Below are positions 1-9,900 of a DNA stretch of 36,640 nt, one piece after another. This DNA comes from Burkholderiales bacterium (lineage in GTDB: Bacteria > Pseudomonadota > Gammaproteobacteria > Burkholderiales > Burkholderiaceae_C). The notes beneath the pieces were generated by a model. That model made no database searches and had not been told where the DNA came from. It saw only the letters and a program-made list of their open reading frames with translations. The stretch is taken from the NCBI GenBank assembly GCA_019510465.1, contig JAEKKH010000155.1:1-36640 (forward strand), read 5' to 3'. The translations under genes and the position numbers were made by a program. Each line of letters starts with the position of its first letter. Position 1 is the first letter of the stretch.

Positions 1-185
1 GCGAGGCGCAGGTGCTCGAGCGCATCGTCGCCGGCCGCCTGAACAAGCAGATCGCCGACGACCTGGGCATCAGCATCAAGACGGTGGAGGCGCACCGCGC
101 CAACATCATGGAGAAGCTCAACGCCAACACGGTGGCCGATCTCCTGAAGATCGCACTCGGCGCCCCGTCCAACAAGCAAGCCTGA
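1..185 (+). CDS. LuxR/FixJ-type response regulator, C-terminal fragment
   Basis: Only the last 60 codons are present; the gene begins upstream of the window and reading starts at base 3. The fragment is a LuxR/NarL-type DNA-binding helix-turn-helix. The segment LNKQIADDLGISIKTVEAHR is the HTH core, followed by the fourth helix (IMEKLNANTVADLLKIA) and a short tail ending NKQA. Spacing and wording fit the FixJ/TodR/StyR class of two-component regulators, whose receiver domain would lie upstream. It is followed directly by a strong intrinsic terminator, so it is the last gene of its unit and separate from folD. Partner kinase and targets cannot be seen here. Confidence 0.9.
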   Translation, partial: EAQVLERIVAGRLNKQIADDLGISIKTVEAHRANIMEKLNANTVADLLKIALGAPSNKQA

Positions 186-201
186 ACCGCACCGCTCGAC
201 G

Positions 202-233
202 AGAGGCCGCTGACCCAGCGGCCTCTTTCGTTT
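202..233 (+). terminator. Rho-independent terminator after the response regulator
   Basis: Perfect 10-bp inverted repeat (202-211 agaggccgct, 217-226 agcggcctct) with a 5-nt loop, followed by a T-rich stretch (ttcgttt). It starts 17 nt after the regulator stop codon and ends before the folD ribosome binding site. Confidence 0.85.
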
Positions 234-270
234 CCGAAACGCCTTCCGAACCGACTCCAGGAGCCCGCCC

Positions 271-1122
271 ATGACCGCACAACTGATCGACGGCGTCGCG
301 CTGTCGCGCAAGATCCGCGAAGAAGTCGCGCAACGCGCCGCCGCCCTCACCGCCCGCGGCCACCAGCCGGGCCTGGCGGTCATCCTCGTCGGCGAAGACC
401 CTGCGTCGGCCACCTACGTGAAGAACAAGGTCAAGGCCTGCGCCGACGCGGGCGTGCGCTCCGTGCTCGAGAAGTACGACGCCACGCTCGGGGAGGCCGA
501 GCTGATGGCCCGCCTGGACGCGCTCAACGCCGACCCGACGATCCACGGCATCCTGGTGCAGATGCCGCTCCCGAAGCACATCGACCCGCAGAAGGTGATC
601 GAGCGCATCTCCACCGCCAAGGACGTCGATGGCTACTCGGTGCAGAGCGCCGGCGACCTGATGGCGGGCCTGCCGGGCTTTCGTCCCTGCACGCCCTACG
701 GCTGCATGAAACTGATCGAGAGCACCGGCGTGCCCATCAAGGGCAAGCACGCGGTCGTGATCGGCCGCAGCAACACCGTGGGCAAGCCGATGGCCCTGCT
801 GCTGCTGCAGGCCAACGCCACCGTGACCATCTGCCACAGCGCCACGGCCGACATCGGCGCCCACACCCGCCAGGCCGACATCGTCGTCGTGGCCACCGGC
901 CGCCGCGACACGCTGCGCGGCGACATGATCAAGCCGGGCGCGATCGTCATCGACGTGGGCATCAACCGCAACGACGAAGGCAAGCTGTGCGGCGACGTCG
1001 ACTTCGCGTCGGTCGCGCCGCTGGCGTCGTTCATCACGCCGGTGCCCGGCGGCGTCGGGCCCATGACCATCACGATGCTGCTGATGAATACCATCGAGTC
1101 GGCGGAGCGCGTGGCGCGCTGA
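271..1122 (+). CDS. folD: Bifunctional methylene-THF dehydrogenase / methenyl-THF cyclohydrolase FolD
   Basis: 283 aa, the usual FolD length. The enzyme oxidises 5,10-methylene-THF to methenyl-THF with NADP+ and hydrolyses this to 10-formyl-THF in the cytoplasm, feeding purine and formyl-Met synthesis. Visible signatures: the YVKNK catalytic segment (Tyr49 and Lys53, matching Y50/K54 of E. coli), the VQMPLPKHI motif, PCTPYGCM, the nucleotide-binding GRSNTVGKP stretch in the Rossmann domain, and the C-terminal [10 protein letters not shown] motif. The ATG is chosen because AGGAG (258-262) lies 8 nt upstream and the N-terminus aligns with the family. It appears monocistronic between a terminator and a GC-rich palindromic region. 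Confidence 0.98.
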   Translation: MTAQLIDGVALSRKIREEVAQRAAALTARGHQPGLAVILVGEDPASATYVKNKVKACADAGVRSVLEKYDATLGEAELMARLDALNADPTIHGILVQMPLPKHIDPQKVIERISTAKDVDGYSVQSAGDLMAGLPGFRPCTPYGCMKLIESTGVPIKGKHAVVIGRSNTVGKPMALLLLQANATVTICHSATADIGAHTRQADIVVVATGRRDTLRGDMIKPGAIVIDVGINRNDEGKLCGDVDFASVAPLASFITPVPGGVGPMTITMLLMNTIESAERVAR

Positions 1123-1124
1123 AC

Positions 1125-1193
1125 GCCGGCGGCGCGCGAGGCCCGTCCCGGGGCGCCGCCGGCCGCTCCCGCGGCGGCCGGCCGCGCTGTCTT
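1125..1193 (+). terminator. GC-rich hairpins downstream of folD, possible terminator
   Basis: An 11-bp perfect inverted repeat (1125-1135 with 1153-1163, 17-nt loop) begins 2 nt after the folD stop. A second, self-complementary GCGGCCGGCCGC element follows, then gctgtcttt. The U-tract is weak, so termination is plausible but not certain. Confidence 0.4.
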
Positions 1194-1345
1194 TCCGCGC
1201 CGCGCGGATCCGGCGATTTCCCCCCGCTGTTTCCCGCCGAGTCCCCGGCCGCGAGGGGTACATTCGAGGCAGACACCCATCCCTTCAGGCTTGCAACGCC
1301 CGGCACGGACACCCTCCGTGGCGGATGTTCCCGCCACCCGAGACC

Positions 1346-3382
1346 ATGACGAACCCCTTGCTCGACAGCCCCGGCCTGCCCGCCTTCGACGACATCCGCC
1401 CGGAAACCGTCACCCCGGCGATGGACGTGCTGCTCCGGCAGGCCGACGCGGCGCTGGAGCGGGTCGTCGGCCCCGACGTGCCACCCGACTTCGACGCGAT
1501 GTCGTCGGTCTTCACCGTGGCCACCGAGCGGCTGTCGCGCGCCTGGCGGGCCGTGGAGCACCTGACCGGCGTGGCCGACACGCCCGAGCTGCGCGCCGCG
1601 CACGCCGAGAACCTGCCGCGCATCACCGAGTTCTTCACGCGCCAGGGCGCCGACGAACGGCTGTATGCCAAGTACCGCGCCGTCGCGGCCCGGGCCGACG
1701 CCGACCAGCTGGGCCCGGTGCGGCGCAAGGCGCTGGCCAACTGGCTGCGCGACTTCAAGCTGGGCGGCGCCGATCTCCGCGGCGCGGCCAAGGCGCGCTA
1801 CGCCGCCATCCAGGAACGGCTGGCCGAGCTGTCGCGCCAGTTCTCCGAGCACGTGCTCGACGCCACCGACGGCTACGCGCTGTACGTGCCCGAGGCCGAC
1901 CTCGCCGGCGTGCCCGCCGACGCGATCGCGGCCGCGCGCGCGGGCGCGGAGGCCGACGGCCGTGCGGGCAGCTGCAAGCTCACGCTGCACTTCCCGAGCT
2001 ACCTGCCCGTCATGCAGATGGCGCGCAACCGCCCGCTGCGCGAGAAGCTCTACACCGCCTACGTCACGCGCGCGAGCGAAGCCGGCCCGGCCGAGCGCGA
2101 CAACACGCCGGTCATCCGCGAACTGCTGACGCTGCGCCAGGAAGAAGCCGAGCTGCTGGGCTATCGCAACTTCGCCGAGCTGTCGCTGGTGCCCAAGATG
2201 GCCGGCTCGCCGGCGGAAGTCATCGCCTTCCTGCGCGACCTCGGGCACCGCGCGCGCCCCAGCGCCGAGGGCGATCTCGACGAGCTGCGCGAGTTCGCGG
2301 CACAGGAGCTGGGCATCGAGCAGCTGCAGGCCTGGGACGTCCCGTTCACCAGCGAGCGCCTGAAGGAAGCCCGCTACGCGTTCAGCGACGAGGAGGTGCG
2401 CCAGTTCTTCACGCTGCCCAAGGTGCTGGACGGCCTGTTCCGCATCATCGAGACGCTGTTCGAGGTGAAGATCGTCAAGTCGGCGGCGCCGGCCTGGCAC
2501 GAGAGCGTCACCTTCTACCGCATCGAGCGCGACGGCGCGCTGGTCGGCGAGTTCTTCCTCGACCTGTACGCGCGCGCCGGCAAGCGCCCGGGCGCCTGGA
2601 TGGACGACGCCCGCCAGCGCTGGCGGCGCGCCGATGGCCAGGGACTGCAGACGCCCGTCGCCCATCTCGTGTGCAACTTCGCCGCGCCGGTCAACGGCCG
2701 CCCCGCCCTGCTCACGCACGACAACGTCATCACGCTGTTCCACGAGTTCGGCCATGGCCTGCACCACATGCTCACGCGGGTCGAGGAGCTGGGCGTGTCG
2801 GGCATCTCGGGCGTCGAATGGGACGCCGTGGAGCTGCCCAGCCAGTTCATGGAGAACTTCTGCTGGGAGTGGGACGTCCTGCAGCAGCTGACCGAGCACG
2901 TGGATACCGGCGCCCCGCTGGCACGTCCGCTGTTCGACAAGATGCTGGCCGCCAAGAACTTCCAGAGCGGCATGCAGACGTTGCGGCAGGTGGAGTTCGC
3001 GCTGTTCGACATGCGCATCCATTCGGAGCCCGGTTCGGCCGATCGCGTCCAGGCCATCCTCGACGAGGTGCGTGCCGAGATCGCCGTGCTGGTGCCGCCG
3101 CCGTTCAACCGGTTTCAGCACAGCTTTTCACACATTTTCGGGGGCGGTTACGCGGCCGGGTACTACAGCTACACCTGGGCCGAGGTATTGTCCGCGGATG
3201 CGTTCAGCGCGTTCGAGGAGTCGGGCGTGCTGGACCTGGATACCGGGCGCCGCTATCGCCGCGAGATCCTCGAGGTCGGCGGCAGCCGCGACGCGCTCGA
3301 CAGCTTCAAGGCCTTCCGCGGCCGGGCGCCCAACATCGACGCGATGCTGCGCCACCTGGGGATCGCCAGGCCGGCGGCCTGA
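1346..3382 (+). CDS. prlC: Oligopeptidase A (M3 family zinc metallopeptidase)
   Basis: 678 aa, as in E. coli OpdA/PrlC (680 aa). It is a cytoplasmic thimet-type peptidase that cleaves short peptides, including released signal peptides. The zinc site is HEFGH with His466, Glu467 and His470; the third ligand is Glu496 in VELPSQ, 30 residues downstream. The conserved C-terminal YYSYTWAEVLSADAF segment is present. ATG 1346 is preferred over in-frame ATG 1325 because the protein then begins MTNPLL, as E. coli OpdA does; no strong Shine-Dalgarno supports either. The gene is about 220 bp after folD and on the same strand, but hairpins lie between them, so it is probably transcribed separately. Confidence 0.95.
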   Translation: MTNPLLDSPGLPAFDDIRPETVTPAMDVLLRQADAALERVVGPDVPPDFDAMSSVFTVATERLSRAWRAVEHLTGVADTPELRAAHAENLPRITEFFTRQGADERLYAKYRAVAARADADQLGPVRRKALANWLRDFKLGGADLRGAAKARYAAIQERLAELSRQFSEHVLDATDGYALYVPEADLAGVPADAIAAARAGAEADGRAGSCKLTLHFPSYLPVMQMARNRPLREKLYTAYVTRASEAGPAERDNTPVIRELLTLRQEEAELLGYRNFAELSLVPKMAGSPAEVIAFLRDLGHRARPSAEGDLDELREFAAQELGIEQLQAWDVPFTSERLKEARYAFSDEEVRQFFTLPKVLDGLFRIIETLFEVKIVKSAAPAWHESVTFYRIERDGALVGEFFLDLYARAGKRPGAWMDDARQRWRRADGQGLQTPVAHLVCNFAAPVNGRPALLTHDNVITLFHEFGHGLHHMLTRVEELGVSGISGVEWDAVELPSQFMENFCWEWDVLQQLTEHVDTGAPLARPLFDKMLAAKNFQSGMQTLRQVEFALFDMRIHSEPGSADRVQAILDEVRAEIAVLVPPPFNRFQHSFSHIFGGGYAAGYYSYTWAEVLSADAFSAFEESGVLDLDTGRRYRREILEVGGSRDALDSFKAFRGRAPNIDAMLRHLGIARPAA

Positions 3383-3496
3383 CGGCGTTCACGGCGGTGC
3401 CGGCGCGCGTGGGTCGTCCCGGTGGGCGGCTGGTGCGTTGAACCGGCTCCGGCCGCCACTTGCGACTCCTTCCTGACCTTTCGTACGATGCCCACG

Positions 3497-4162
3497 ATGA
3501 ACACCCTGCACCCTTCTTCCTCCGCAAGCACGCACCCGTCCCGTCTCGCGCACCTGGCCACGGTGGCGCTGCTGCTCGGCGGCTTCGCGGCCGGCGCGAT
3601 GGCGCAGACGTACAAGGTCGTCGGGCCGGACGGCAAGGTCACCTACACCGACAAGCCGCCGACCGCCTCGGCCATCAAGGCCCCGGGCCCCGGCGGCGAC
3701 ACCTCGTCGGCCGCCAACGGCATTCCGTACGAGACGCGCCAGGCCATGGCCAAGTATCCGGTGACGCTGTACAGCACGAAGAACTGCGCGGCCTGCGACA
3801 ACGCCCGCCAGGCCTTGCGTCGCCGCGGCATCCCGTTCAACGAATACACGATCAGCGACGACACCGATTTCGCCGCCTACCGGTCGCGCCTGAACGCCAC
3901 CACGTTCCCGGGCATTTCCGTGGGCAGCAAGAACCTCGCGGGCTTCTCCCCGACCGACCTGTCGGGCTACCTCGACGCCGCGGGCTACCCCGCGCAGACG
4001 CGCCTGAGCGGCTACGCCTGGCCGCCGGCCGCGCCGATGGTGCCGGCCAGCGCGAAGCAGGCCGCCGCCGCGGAGGACGCCGGGCAGGCGCCCGCCCCGG
4101 TCGCCGCCCCGGCGCCAGCACCGGTGCAGCCGCCGCCCAGCAAGAGCGGCATCCAGTTCTAG
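3497..4162 (+). CDS. Exported DUF4124-glutaredoxin fusion protein
   Basis: 221 aa from ATG 3497; an in-frame ATG at 3488 is an alternative, and neither has a clear ribosome binding site. The N-terminus is a signal peptide (basic/polar start, hydrophobic [17 protein letters not shown]) with likely cleavage at AMA|QTYK. A DUF4124 motif follows ([18 protein letters not shown]). Next is a glutaredoxin-like domain with active-site CAAC in [13 protein letters not shown], a TFPGI cis-proline region and the GFSPTDL segment. The tail is Ala/Pro-rich and low-complexity. The fusion suggests a periplasmic thiol-disulfide protein. Glutaredoxins normally work in the reducing cytoplasm with glutathione, so the real partner is unknown. 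The domain calls are firm; the role is inferred. Confidence 0.85.
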   Translation: MNTLHPSSSASTHPSRLAHLATVALLLGGFAAGAMAQTYKVVGPDGKVTYTDKPPTASAIKAPGPGGDTSSAANGIPYETRQAMAKYPVTLYSTKNCAACDNARQALRRRGIPFNEYTISDDTDFAAYRSRLNATTFPGISVGSKNLAGFSPTDLSGYLDAAGYPAQTRLSGYAWPPAAPMVPASAKQAAAAEDAGQAPAPVAAPAPAPVQPPPSKSGIQF

Positions 4163-4370
4163 CCTCCATGCCCGGCGCCGTGCCGGCACGCACGCGACGC
4201 CGGGGGCGTGCGCGCGCGCCGCCGCGGACCTGCCCACCGGGGCGCGCAACGAGGCACGCCGACGGCTCGGCGTCGACGGCGTCGACGGCGGCGGCAGCGA
4301 CTGCACGAGGTGCCGCACGAAGCACCGCATGCGCGTCCGCATCCCGTTCGCGCGACGTATCCTTGGTCCC

Positions 4371-5156
4371 ATGGCGATCCCCTGGCTGCTAGCTGACTCC
4401 CCGCTGCCACCCACCTCCACTGCGCTGGACGATCGTTCCGAGGCCCCGGGCCTGCTCGCGGCCGGCGGCGGCCTGTCCATCGCCCGCCTGCGCGACGCCT
4501 ATGCGCACGGCGTCTTTCCCTGGTACAGCCCGGGCCAGCCGGTGCTCTGGTGGTCGCCCGACCCGCGCATGCTGCTGCGGACGGCCGACTTCAGGCTGTC
4601 GCGCTCACTGCGCAAGACGCTGCGCCGCTTCCTGCGCACGCCGGGCTGCGAAGTCCGCTTCGACCACGACGTCGCGCGGGTGATGGCCCATTGCGCCGAC
4701 ACGCCGCGCGACGGCCAGGACGGCACCTGGATCGTGCCGGAGATGCAGGCGGCCTACACCGCCTGGGCGCGCACGGGCGACGTGCACAGCGTGGAGACCT
4801 GGATCGACGGCGAGCTGGTCGGTGGCCTGTACGGCGTCAACCTCGGCCGGATGATGTTCGGCGAATCGATGTTCTCGCACCGCACCGACGCGTCCAAGAT
4901 CGCGCTGGCCGCGCTGGTGGCCTTCTGCCGGGTGCACGACATGCCCGCCATCGACTGCCAGCAGGCCACCGGCCACCTGGCCACCCTGGGGGCGTCGCCG
5001 GTGCCGCGCGCGGCCTTCGAACGGGAGGTGCATGCGCTGGTTTCCCGGGCACCGGCGCCGGTCTGGGCCTATGATTTCCGATTGTGGGATGCGCTGGACC
5101 TCGGCTCGCCCGTCCCCGCGTCGACCGCCGCCCCCTCCGCCGACCTCTCGCCGTGA
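4371..5156 (+). CDS. aat: Leucyl/phenylalanyl-tRNA--protein transferase Aat
   Basis: 261 aa. The enzyme transfers Leu or Phe from aminoacyl-tRNA to N-terminal Arg or Lys, making substrates for ClpS/ClpAP in the N-degron pathway. Family signatures: [26 protein letters not shown] near the N-terminus, [10 protein letters not shown], the [30 protein letters not shown] core, ASKIAL, and the [14 protein letters not shown] motif near the C-terminus. ATG 4371 gives MAIPWL, matching the short N-terminus of homologues; an upstream in-frame ATG at 4329 would add 14 unconserved residues. The stop TGA (5154-5156) overlaps the GTG start of bpt, so the two are very probably translationally coupled. Confidence 0.96.
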   Translation: MAIPWLLADSPLPPTSTALDDRSEAPGLLAAGGGLSIARLRDAYAHGVFPWYSPGQPVLWWSPDPRMLLRTADFRLSRSLRKTLRRFLRTPGCEVRFDHDVARVMAHCADTPRDGQDGTWIVPEMQAAYTAWARTGDVHSVETWIDGELVGGLYGVNLGRMMFGESMFSHRTDASKIALAALVAFCRVHDMPAIDCQQATGHLATLGASPVPRAAFEREVHALVSRAPAPVWAYDFRLWDALDLGSPVPASTAAPSADLSP

Positions 5157-5908
5157 CCCATCCGAAGGAAGCCCCGTTCGCGTCGCTGCAGTTCTATGCG
5201 ACCGCGCCCTACCCGTGCAGCTACCTGCCCGGGCGGATGGCGCGCTCCCAGGTCGCCACGCCCGGGCACCTGATCCACGCGGAGGCCTACTCGGCGCTCG
5301 TGGCCATGGGCTTTCGCCGCAGCGGGGTGTTCACCTACCGCCCGTACTGCGACCGCTGCCGCGCCTGCGTGCCGATGCGGGTGCCCGTGGCCGGCTTCAA
5401 GCCCACGCGCAGCCAGCGCCGCGCCTGGGCGGCGCACTCCGGCCTGAACGTCCGCGTGATGCGGCTGGCCTTCGTGCCCGAGCACTACGAGCTGTACCTG
5501 CGCTACCAGGCCGGCCGCCACGCCGGTGGCGGCATGGACCATGACAGCGTCGACCAGTACACCCAGTTCCTGCTGCAAAGCAGGGTCAACACCCGTCTGG
5601 TCGAGTTCCGCGAGCCGGACGAGGGCGCGAACCTGGGCGCGCTGCGCATGGTGGCCATCGCCGACATCCTCAGCGACGGCCTGTCCGCCGTCTACACCTT
5701 CTACGATCCCGACCTGCGCGCCAGCTTCGGCACGTACGCCGTCCTGTGGCAGATCGAACAGGCGCGCTCGCTGAAGCTGCCCTACCTGTATCTGGGCTAC
5801 TGGATCGCCGAGAGCCCGAAGATGGCCTACAAGGTGCAGTTCAGGCCCTACGAGACCCTGGTCGAAGGCCGCTGGCGGCCCAGCCAGGACGCGCCCGACG
5901 CCGCCTGA
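5153..5908 (+). CDS. bpt: Aspartate/glutamate leucyltransferase Bpt
   Basis: 251 aa, start GTG 5153 inside the GTGA overlap with aat. Bpt transfers Leu from Leu-tRNA to N-terminal Asp and Glu, complementing Aat so that acidic N-termini also become leucine degrons. Evidence: an ATE-like N-terminal cysteine region ([17 protein letters not shown], then [14 protein letters not shown]), the acceptor-binding core with [20 protein letters not shown], and the closing [23 protein letters not shown] motif typical of ATE/Bpt proteins. GTG 5153 is chosen because the protein begins near the conserved FASLQFYAT and because of the 4-nt overlap; a longer upstream frame would overlap aat by over 70 nt. Confidence 0.95.
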   Translation: MTHPKEAPFASLQFYATAPYPCSYLPGRMARSQVATPGHLIHAEAYSALVAMGFRRSGVFTYRPYCDRCRACVPMRVPVAGFKPTRSQRRAWAAHSGLNVRVMRLAFVPEHYELYLRYQAGRHAGGGMDHDSVDQYTQFLLQSRVNTRLVEFREPDEGANLGALRMVAIADILSDGLSAVYTFYDPDLRASFGTYAVLWQIEQARSLKLPYLYLGYWIAESPKMAYKVQFRPYETLVEGRWRPSQDAPDAA

Positions 5909-6072
5909 GCGCCGAGCGCCGCCGCAAGGGGCGCGCCGTCGCGCGCATTTCGTCGCGCCGACCGGCGTTTGATCGCCTCCAGGGGCCAGCACGTCGCCTG
6001 CCGCGCGACGCGGCCGTGGCGGCAGCCTACAGTGCCTCCATCGATTCAACAACGAACTCCTGGAGAGCCGAC

Positions 6073-6855
6073 ATGCGCAAGTTCACCACCAACGCCACCC
6101 ATGCCGTCGCCACCCTGGCCGTCACCGCCGCGGCCGTGTTCACCGCCTTCGCGCTGCCGCTGCCCGCGCACGCCATCACGATCAACATCGGCGGCGACTC
6201 CAACACGGTCAAGGGCTCGGGCAAGGAAGTCGCCGTGGCGCGACAGGTGGCGGCCTTCTCGGCGCTGCGCCTGGACAGCTCGGTCGACGTCCAGGCCCAC
6301 CAGGGCTCGGCGCCGTCCGTGACGGTCCACGCCGACGACAACATCGAGCCGCTCATCGAGACCGTCGTCGACGGCGACACGCTCGTCGTGCGCACCAGGA
6401 AGGGCACCGGCTACTACAGCCACCACAAGGTCATGGTCGACGTCGTGTTCACGTCGCTGACCGCCGTGCAGCAGCGCGGCAGCGGCGACCTGCACATCGA
6501 CAGGATCAGCGGCCCGAAGTTCGAATCGTCGATCGCCGGCTCGGGCGACCTGCAGATCGACAACGCGCAGGTCGGCGCCTTCGCGCTGAGCATCGCCGGC
6601 TCGGGCGACGTCGTCATCGCGGGCACGGCCGACGAGGCCCGCTTCGGCATCGCCGGCTCGGGCGACATCAACGCACGCAACTTCGCGGCCAGGAAGGTCA
6701 ACGTCAGCATCAGCGGCTCGGGCGATGCGCACGTCAACGCGACCGAGGCCATCGAGGCCCGGGTCGCCGGGTCGGGCGACGTCACCTACTCGGGCCACCC
6801 GCACGACGTCTCGCGCCGCGTCTCGGGCTCGGGGTCGATCGAATCGGCCCATTGA
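6073..6855 (+). CDS. Exported DUF2807 (head-GIN) GSG-repeat protein
   Basis: 260 aa with a clear signal peptide cleaved near AHA|ITIN. GGAGA (6062-6066) precedes the ATG at good spacing. The mature protein matches the DUF2807 pattern, a right-handed beta-helix-like fold. It shows repeated turns of the form (A/S/R)GSGD spaced roughly 17-25 residues apart: RGSGDLHI, AGSGDLQI, AGSGDVVI, AGSGDINA, SGSGDAHV, AGSGDVTY, SGSGSIES. The family occurs on the cell surface or in the periplasm and has no established enzymatic role. It stands alone, 164 bp after bpt. Function unknown; the adhesin-like label is a family annotation only. Confidence 0.88.
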   Translation: MRKFTTNATHAVATLAVTAAAVFTAFALPLPAHAITINIGGDSNTVKGSGKEVAVARQVAAFSALRLDSSVDVQAHQGSAPSVTVHADDNIEPLIETVVDGDTLVVRTRKGTGYYSHHKVMVDVVFTSLTAVQQRGSGDLHIDRISGPKFESSIAGSGDLQIDNAQVGAFALSIAGSGDVVIAGTADEARFGIAGSGDINARNFAARKVNVSISGSGDAHVNATEAIEARVAGSGDVTYSGHPHDVSRRVSGSGSIESAH

Positions 6856-6870
6856 ACGGCCGAACCGCCG

Positions 6871-6893
6871 GCAGGCTCATGCCATGAGCCCGC
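6871..6893 (+). terminator. Hairpin after the DUF2807 gene, possible terminator
   Basis: Perfect 7-bp inverted repeat GGCTCAT/ATGAGCC (6874-6880 and 6884-6890) with a 3-nt loop, 16 nt after the stop codon. There is no U-tract, so its role is uncertain. Confidence 0.35.
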
Positions 6894-6978
6894 CAGCGGG
6901 CAGGATAAGTGGTCGAGAAGCCGCGGGCAGGCGCCCGCGCAGCCGTCACAATCGGCGTGATCGATCTTCCTGCCCGGC

Positions 6979-9900
6979 ATGCTCCATCTTCACTTCGCCA
7001 ACCGCTTCGAGACCCTCGCCGACCGGCTCGCGGCGCGCCTGGGCCATCCGGCGCCGGGGCGCTCGCCGTTCGAGGCCGACGAGGTCGTCGTGCCGAGCGC
7101 GGCCATCACGCGGCGCCTGATCATCGAGCTCGCGCGACGCCACGGCGTGTGCGCCAACGTCGAATTCTCCTATCTCGCGCACTGGCTGTGGCAGCAGACG
7201 GCGCAGCTGCTGCCCGACCTACCGGAGTCGGCCAGGTTCGACGCCGACGTGTTCGGCTGGCGCATCCTCGCGGCGTTCGAGGACGGTGCCTGGAGCGGGC
7301 GGCAGCCGCGGCTGGCGGCCTGGCTGGACAACGCCGACGCGGTGATGCGCCATGAGCTGGCGCGCCGCGTCGCGGGGCTGTTCGAGCAGTACCTCGTCTA
7401 CCGGCCCGAGTGGCTGGAGGCCTGGTTCCGCGAGGAGGCCGTCGCCCTGCCCGGCGCGGACGCGAGCGCCGCGCTCGACCAGGCCTGGCAGGCCGCCCTG
7501 TGGCGCCGAGTCGCCCACGAGACGGCCAGCGACGGCCGCCATCCCATCCTGGCGCTGCTCGACATGCTGGACGCGCGCGGCATCGGCCTGGCCGGCACGG
7601 GCCGGCTGCCCGCCAGCGCGCACGTGTTCTGCCTGCCGACGATGCCGCCCGTGCACCTCGAGCTGCTGCAGCGCCTGGCCCGCCACGTCGAGCTGCATGT
7701 CTACGCGCTGAACCCGTGCCGGGAGTTCTGGTTCGACGTCGTCGATCCGCGCCGGCTCGCCTGGCTGGCCGCGCTCGGCGAACTGCAGCTCCACGAGCAG
7801 GGCAACCGGCTGCTGGCCGCCTGGGGCCGGCAGACGCAGTCGGCGCTGAGCCTGCTGGTCGACGCCGCGGCCGAAGGCGCGGTCGAGGACGCGGTGTTCA
7901 CGCCCGCCACGCGTCGCAGCGTGCTGGGGGCGCTGCAGGACGCCGTCCTCGAGCTGACCGAGCTCGCGCCCGGCTCGCTGGCCGATGTCGCGGGCGACCG
8001 CAGCATCGAAGTGCACGTGTGCCATTCGCTCACGCGCGAGCTCGAGGTGCTGCACGATCGCCTTCTCGGCCTGATGGCCGGCGACGACGCGCCGCAGCCC
8101 GGCGACATCCTCGTCGTCACGCCCGACCTCGATGCCGCGGCGCCGCTGATCGACGCCGTCTTCGGCACGGCGCCACGCGAGCGCCACCTGCCCTATGCCA
8201 TCAGCGGGCGCGCCCGTGCCCAGGTCAATGCGCCGGCGCGCGCGCTGCTCGAACTGCTGGCGCTGGTCGCGTCGCGCCTGCCCGTCAACGACGTCTTCGG
8301 CCTGTTGCAGCAGCGGGTGGTCGCGCGCCGCTTCGGGCTGGCCGAGGACGACCTGGACCAGGTGCGCGACTGGCTCGTCGACGCCGGCATCCATTGGGCG
8401 CTCGACGCCGAGCACCGCGGCAGCTTCGACGTTCCCGCGCACGAGCGCCACAGCTTTGCCGACGGCCTGGACCGCCTGTTCCTCGGCTACGCGCTGCCTT
8501 CTCACCTCGCCTCGCCGTTCCAGGGCCGCCTGCCCGCCGGCGACGCCGAAGGCTCGGGCGCGCTGACGCTGGGCGCGTTCTGGCGCTTCGTCGACGCGCT
8601 CAAGGCGCTGCGCGAGCGCGTGGCCGCGCCGCGCGCGCCGTCCGACTGGCCGGCGATCCTCGGCGACGCGCTGCGCGACTTCGTCGCGCCCGCCGACGCC
8701 GACCTGGAAGACCTGCGCGAGCTCGACGAGGAGATCGCCCGGCTGGGCGACCAGTGGCGGCGCAGCGGGCTGGCCACGCCGCTGTCGCTCGACGTCGTGC
8801 GCGCGGCGCTGGAGGAGGCGCTGGCCGATCCGGCGCGCGGCGGCGTGCCCACCGGGATGATCACGTTCGCCGCGATGAGCAGCCTGCGCAACGTGCCGTT
8901 CCGCGTGGTGTGCGCCATCGGCCTGGACGACGGCGCCTTCCCGACCACCGCGCGGCCGGCCGAGTTCGACCTGATGAACCTCGCGCCGCGCGCGGGAGAT
9001 CGCCAGCGCCGGCACGACGAGCGCAATGTGTTCCTCGACCTGATCCTGGCCGCCCGCGACCGCGTCCACCTGAGCCACGCGGGCCGCAGCGTGCGCGACA
9101 ACTCGGTGCGCCCGGCCTCGGTGCTGGTGGCCGAGCTGCTGGAGACGCTCGTGCCGGCGCTGGCGCGCGCGCCCGCGGACGCCGCGTCACGCGCGGCCGC
9201 GCGCGCCGCGCTGGTGGTCGAGCACCCGTTGCAGCCGTTCGCGCTGCAGGCCTTCGACGTCGCCACCCGCGAGCCGCGCCTGCGCAGCTTCCAGGCCGAC
9301 TATGCGCAGGCGCTGCGCCAGAGCCTGGCCGCGGCCCCGTCGGCCGCGAGCAGCCCGGGCTTCGACGACGAAGGCGACGCTGAAGACGACGCGACGGCCG
9401 CCGCGGCCGCGCCCTTCTTCGCCCGGCCCCTGCCGCCGGCCGACGCGGCGTGGCGCGATGTCCCGCTCGCGCGACTGTCGGCCTTCCTGCGCAACCCGTG
9501 CCGCTTCCTGCTCGAACAACGCCTGGGCATCGCGCTGCGGCGCGACGACGAGGCGCTGCAGGACGACGAGCCCTTCGTCCCCGACAACGGCGGCCGCGCG
9601 CCGCTGGTGCAACTGCTGCTGCCCGCCCTGCTCGCGGGCCTGTCGCCCGAGGCCGCGCGCACGCTCGCGCTGGCCGGCACCGCCCTGCCCGCGGGCGGCT
9701 TCGGCCTGCGCTTCCTGGAACGCGAGCTGAACGGCCTGCGCGACTTCGCCGCGCAGGTGCGCGAGCACACCGCGCAGCCCGCGTTGGCGCCGCACCTGGC
9801 CGAACTCGTCGTCGAGATCGACGACCAGCGCTGGCGCCTGCACGGCGAGTTCGCCGACCTGCGCCCGCGCGGCCTGCTGCGCCATCGCTACGCGAAACAA

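Noticed and set aside
1325-1345. Upstream in-frame ATG for prlC
   Set aside because: It would add seven unconserved residues; MTNPLL at 1346 matches the family N-terminus.
4171-4204. CCCGGCG/CGCCGGG inverted repeat after the DUF4124-glutaredoxin gene as a terminator
   Set aside because: It has a 20-nt loop and no U-tract; such pairing is common by chance at this GC content.
4260-4295. Short ggcgtcgac-type repetition before aat
   Set aside because: Only about two imperfect copies in GC-rich intergenic DNA; no structure or function can be argued.
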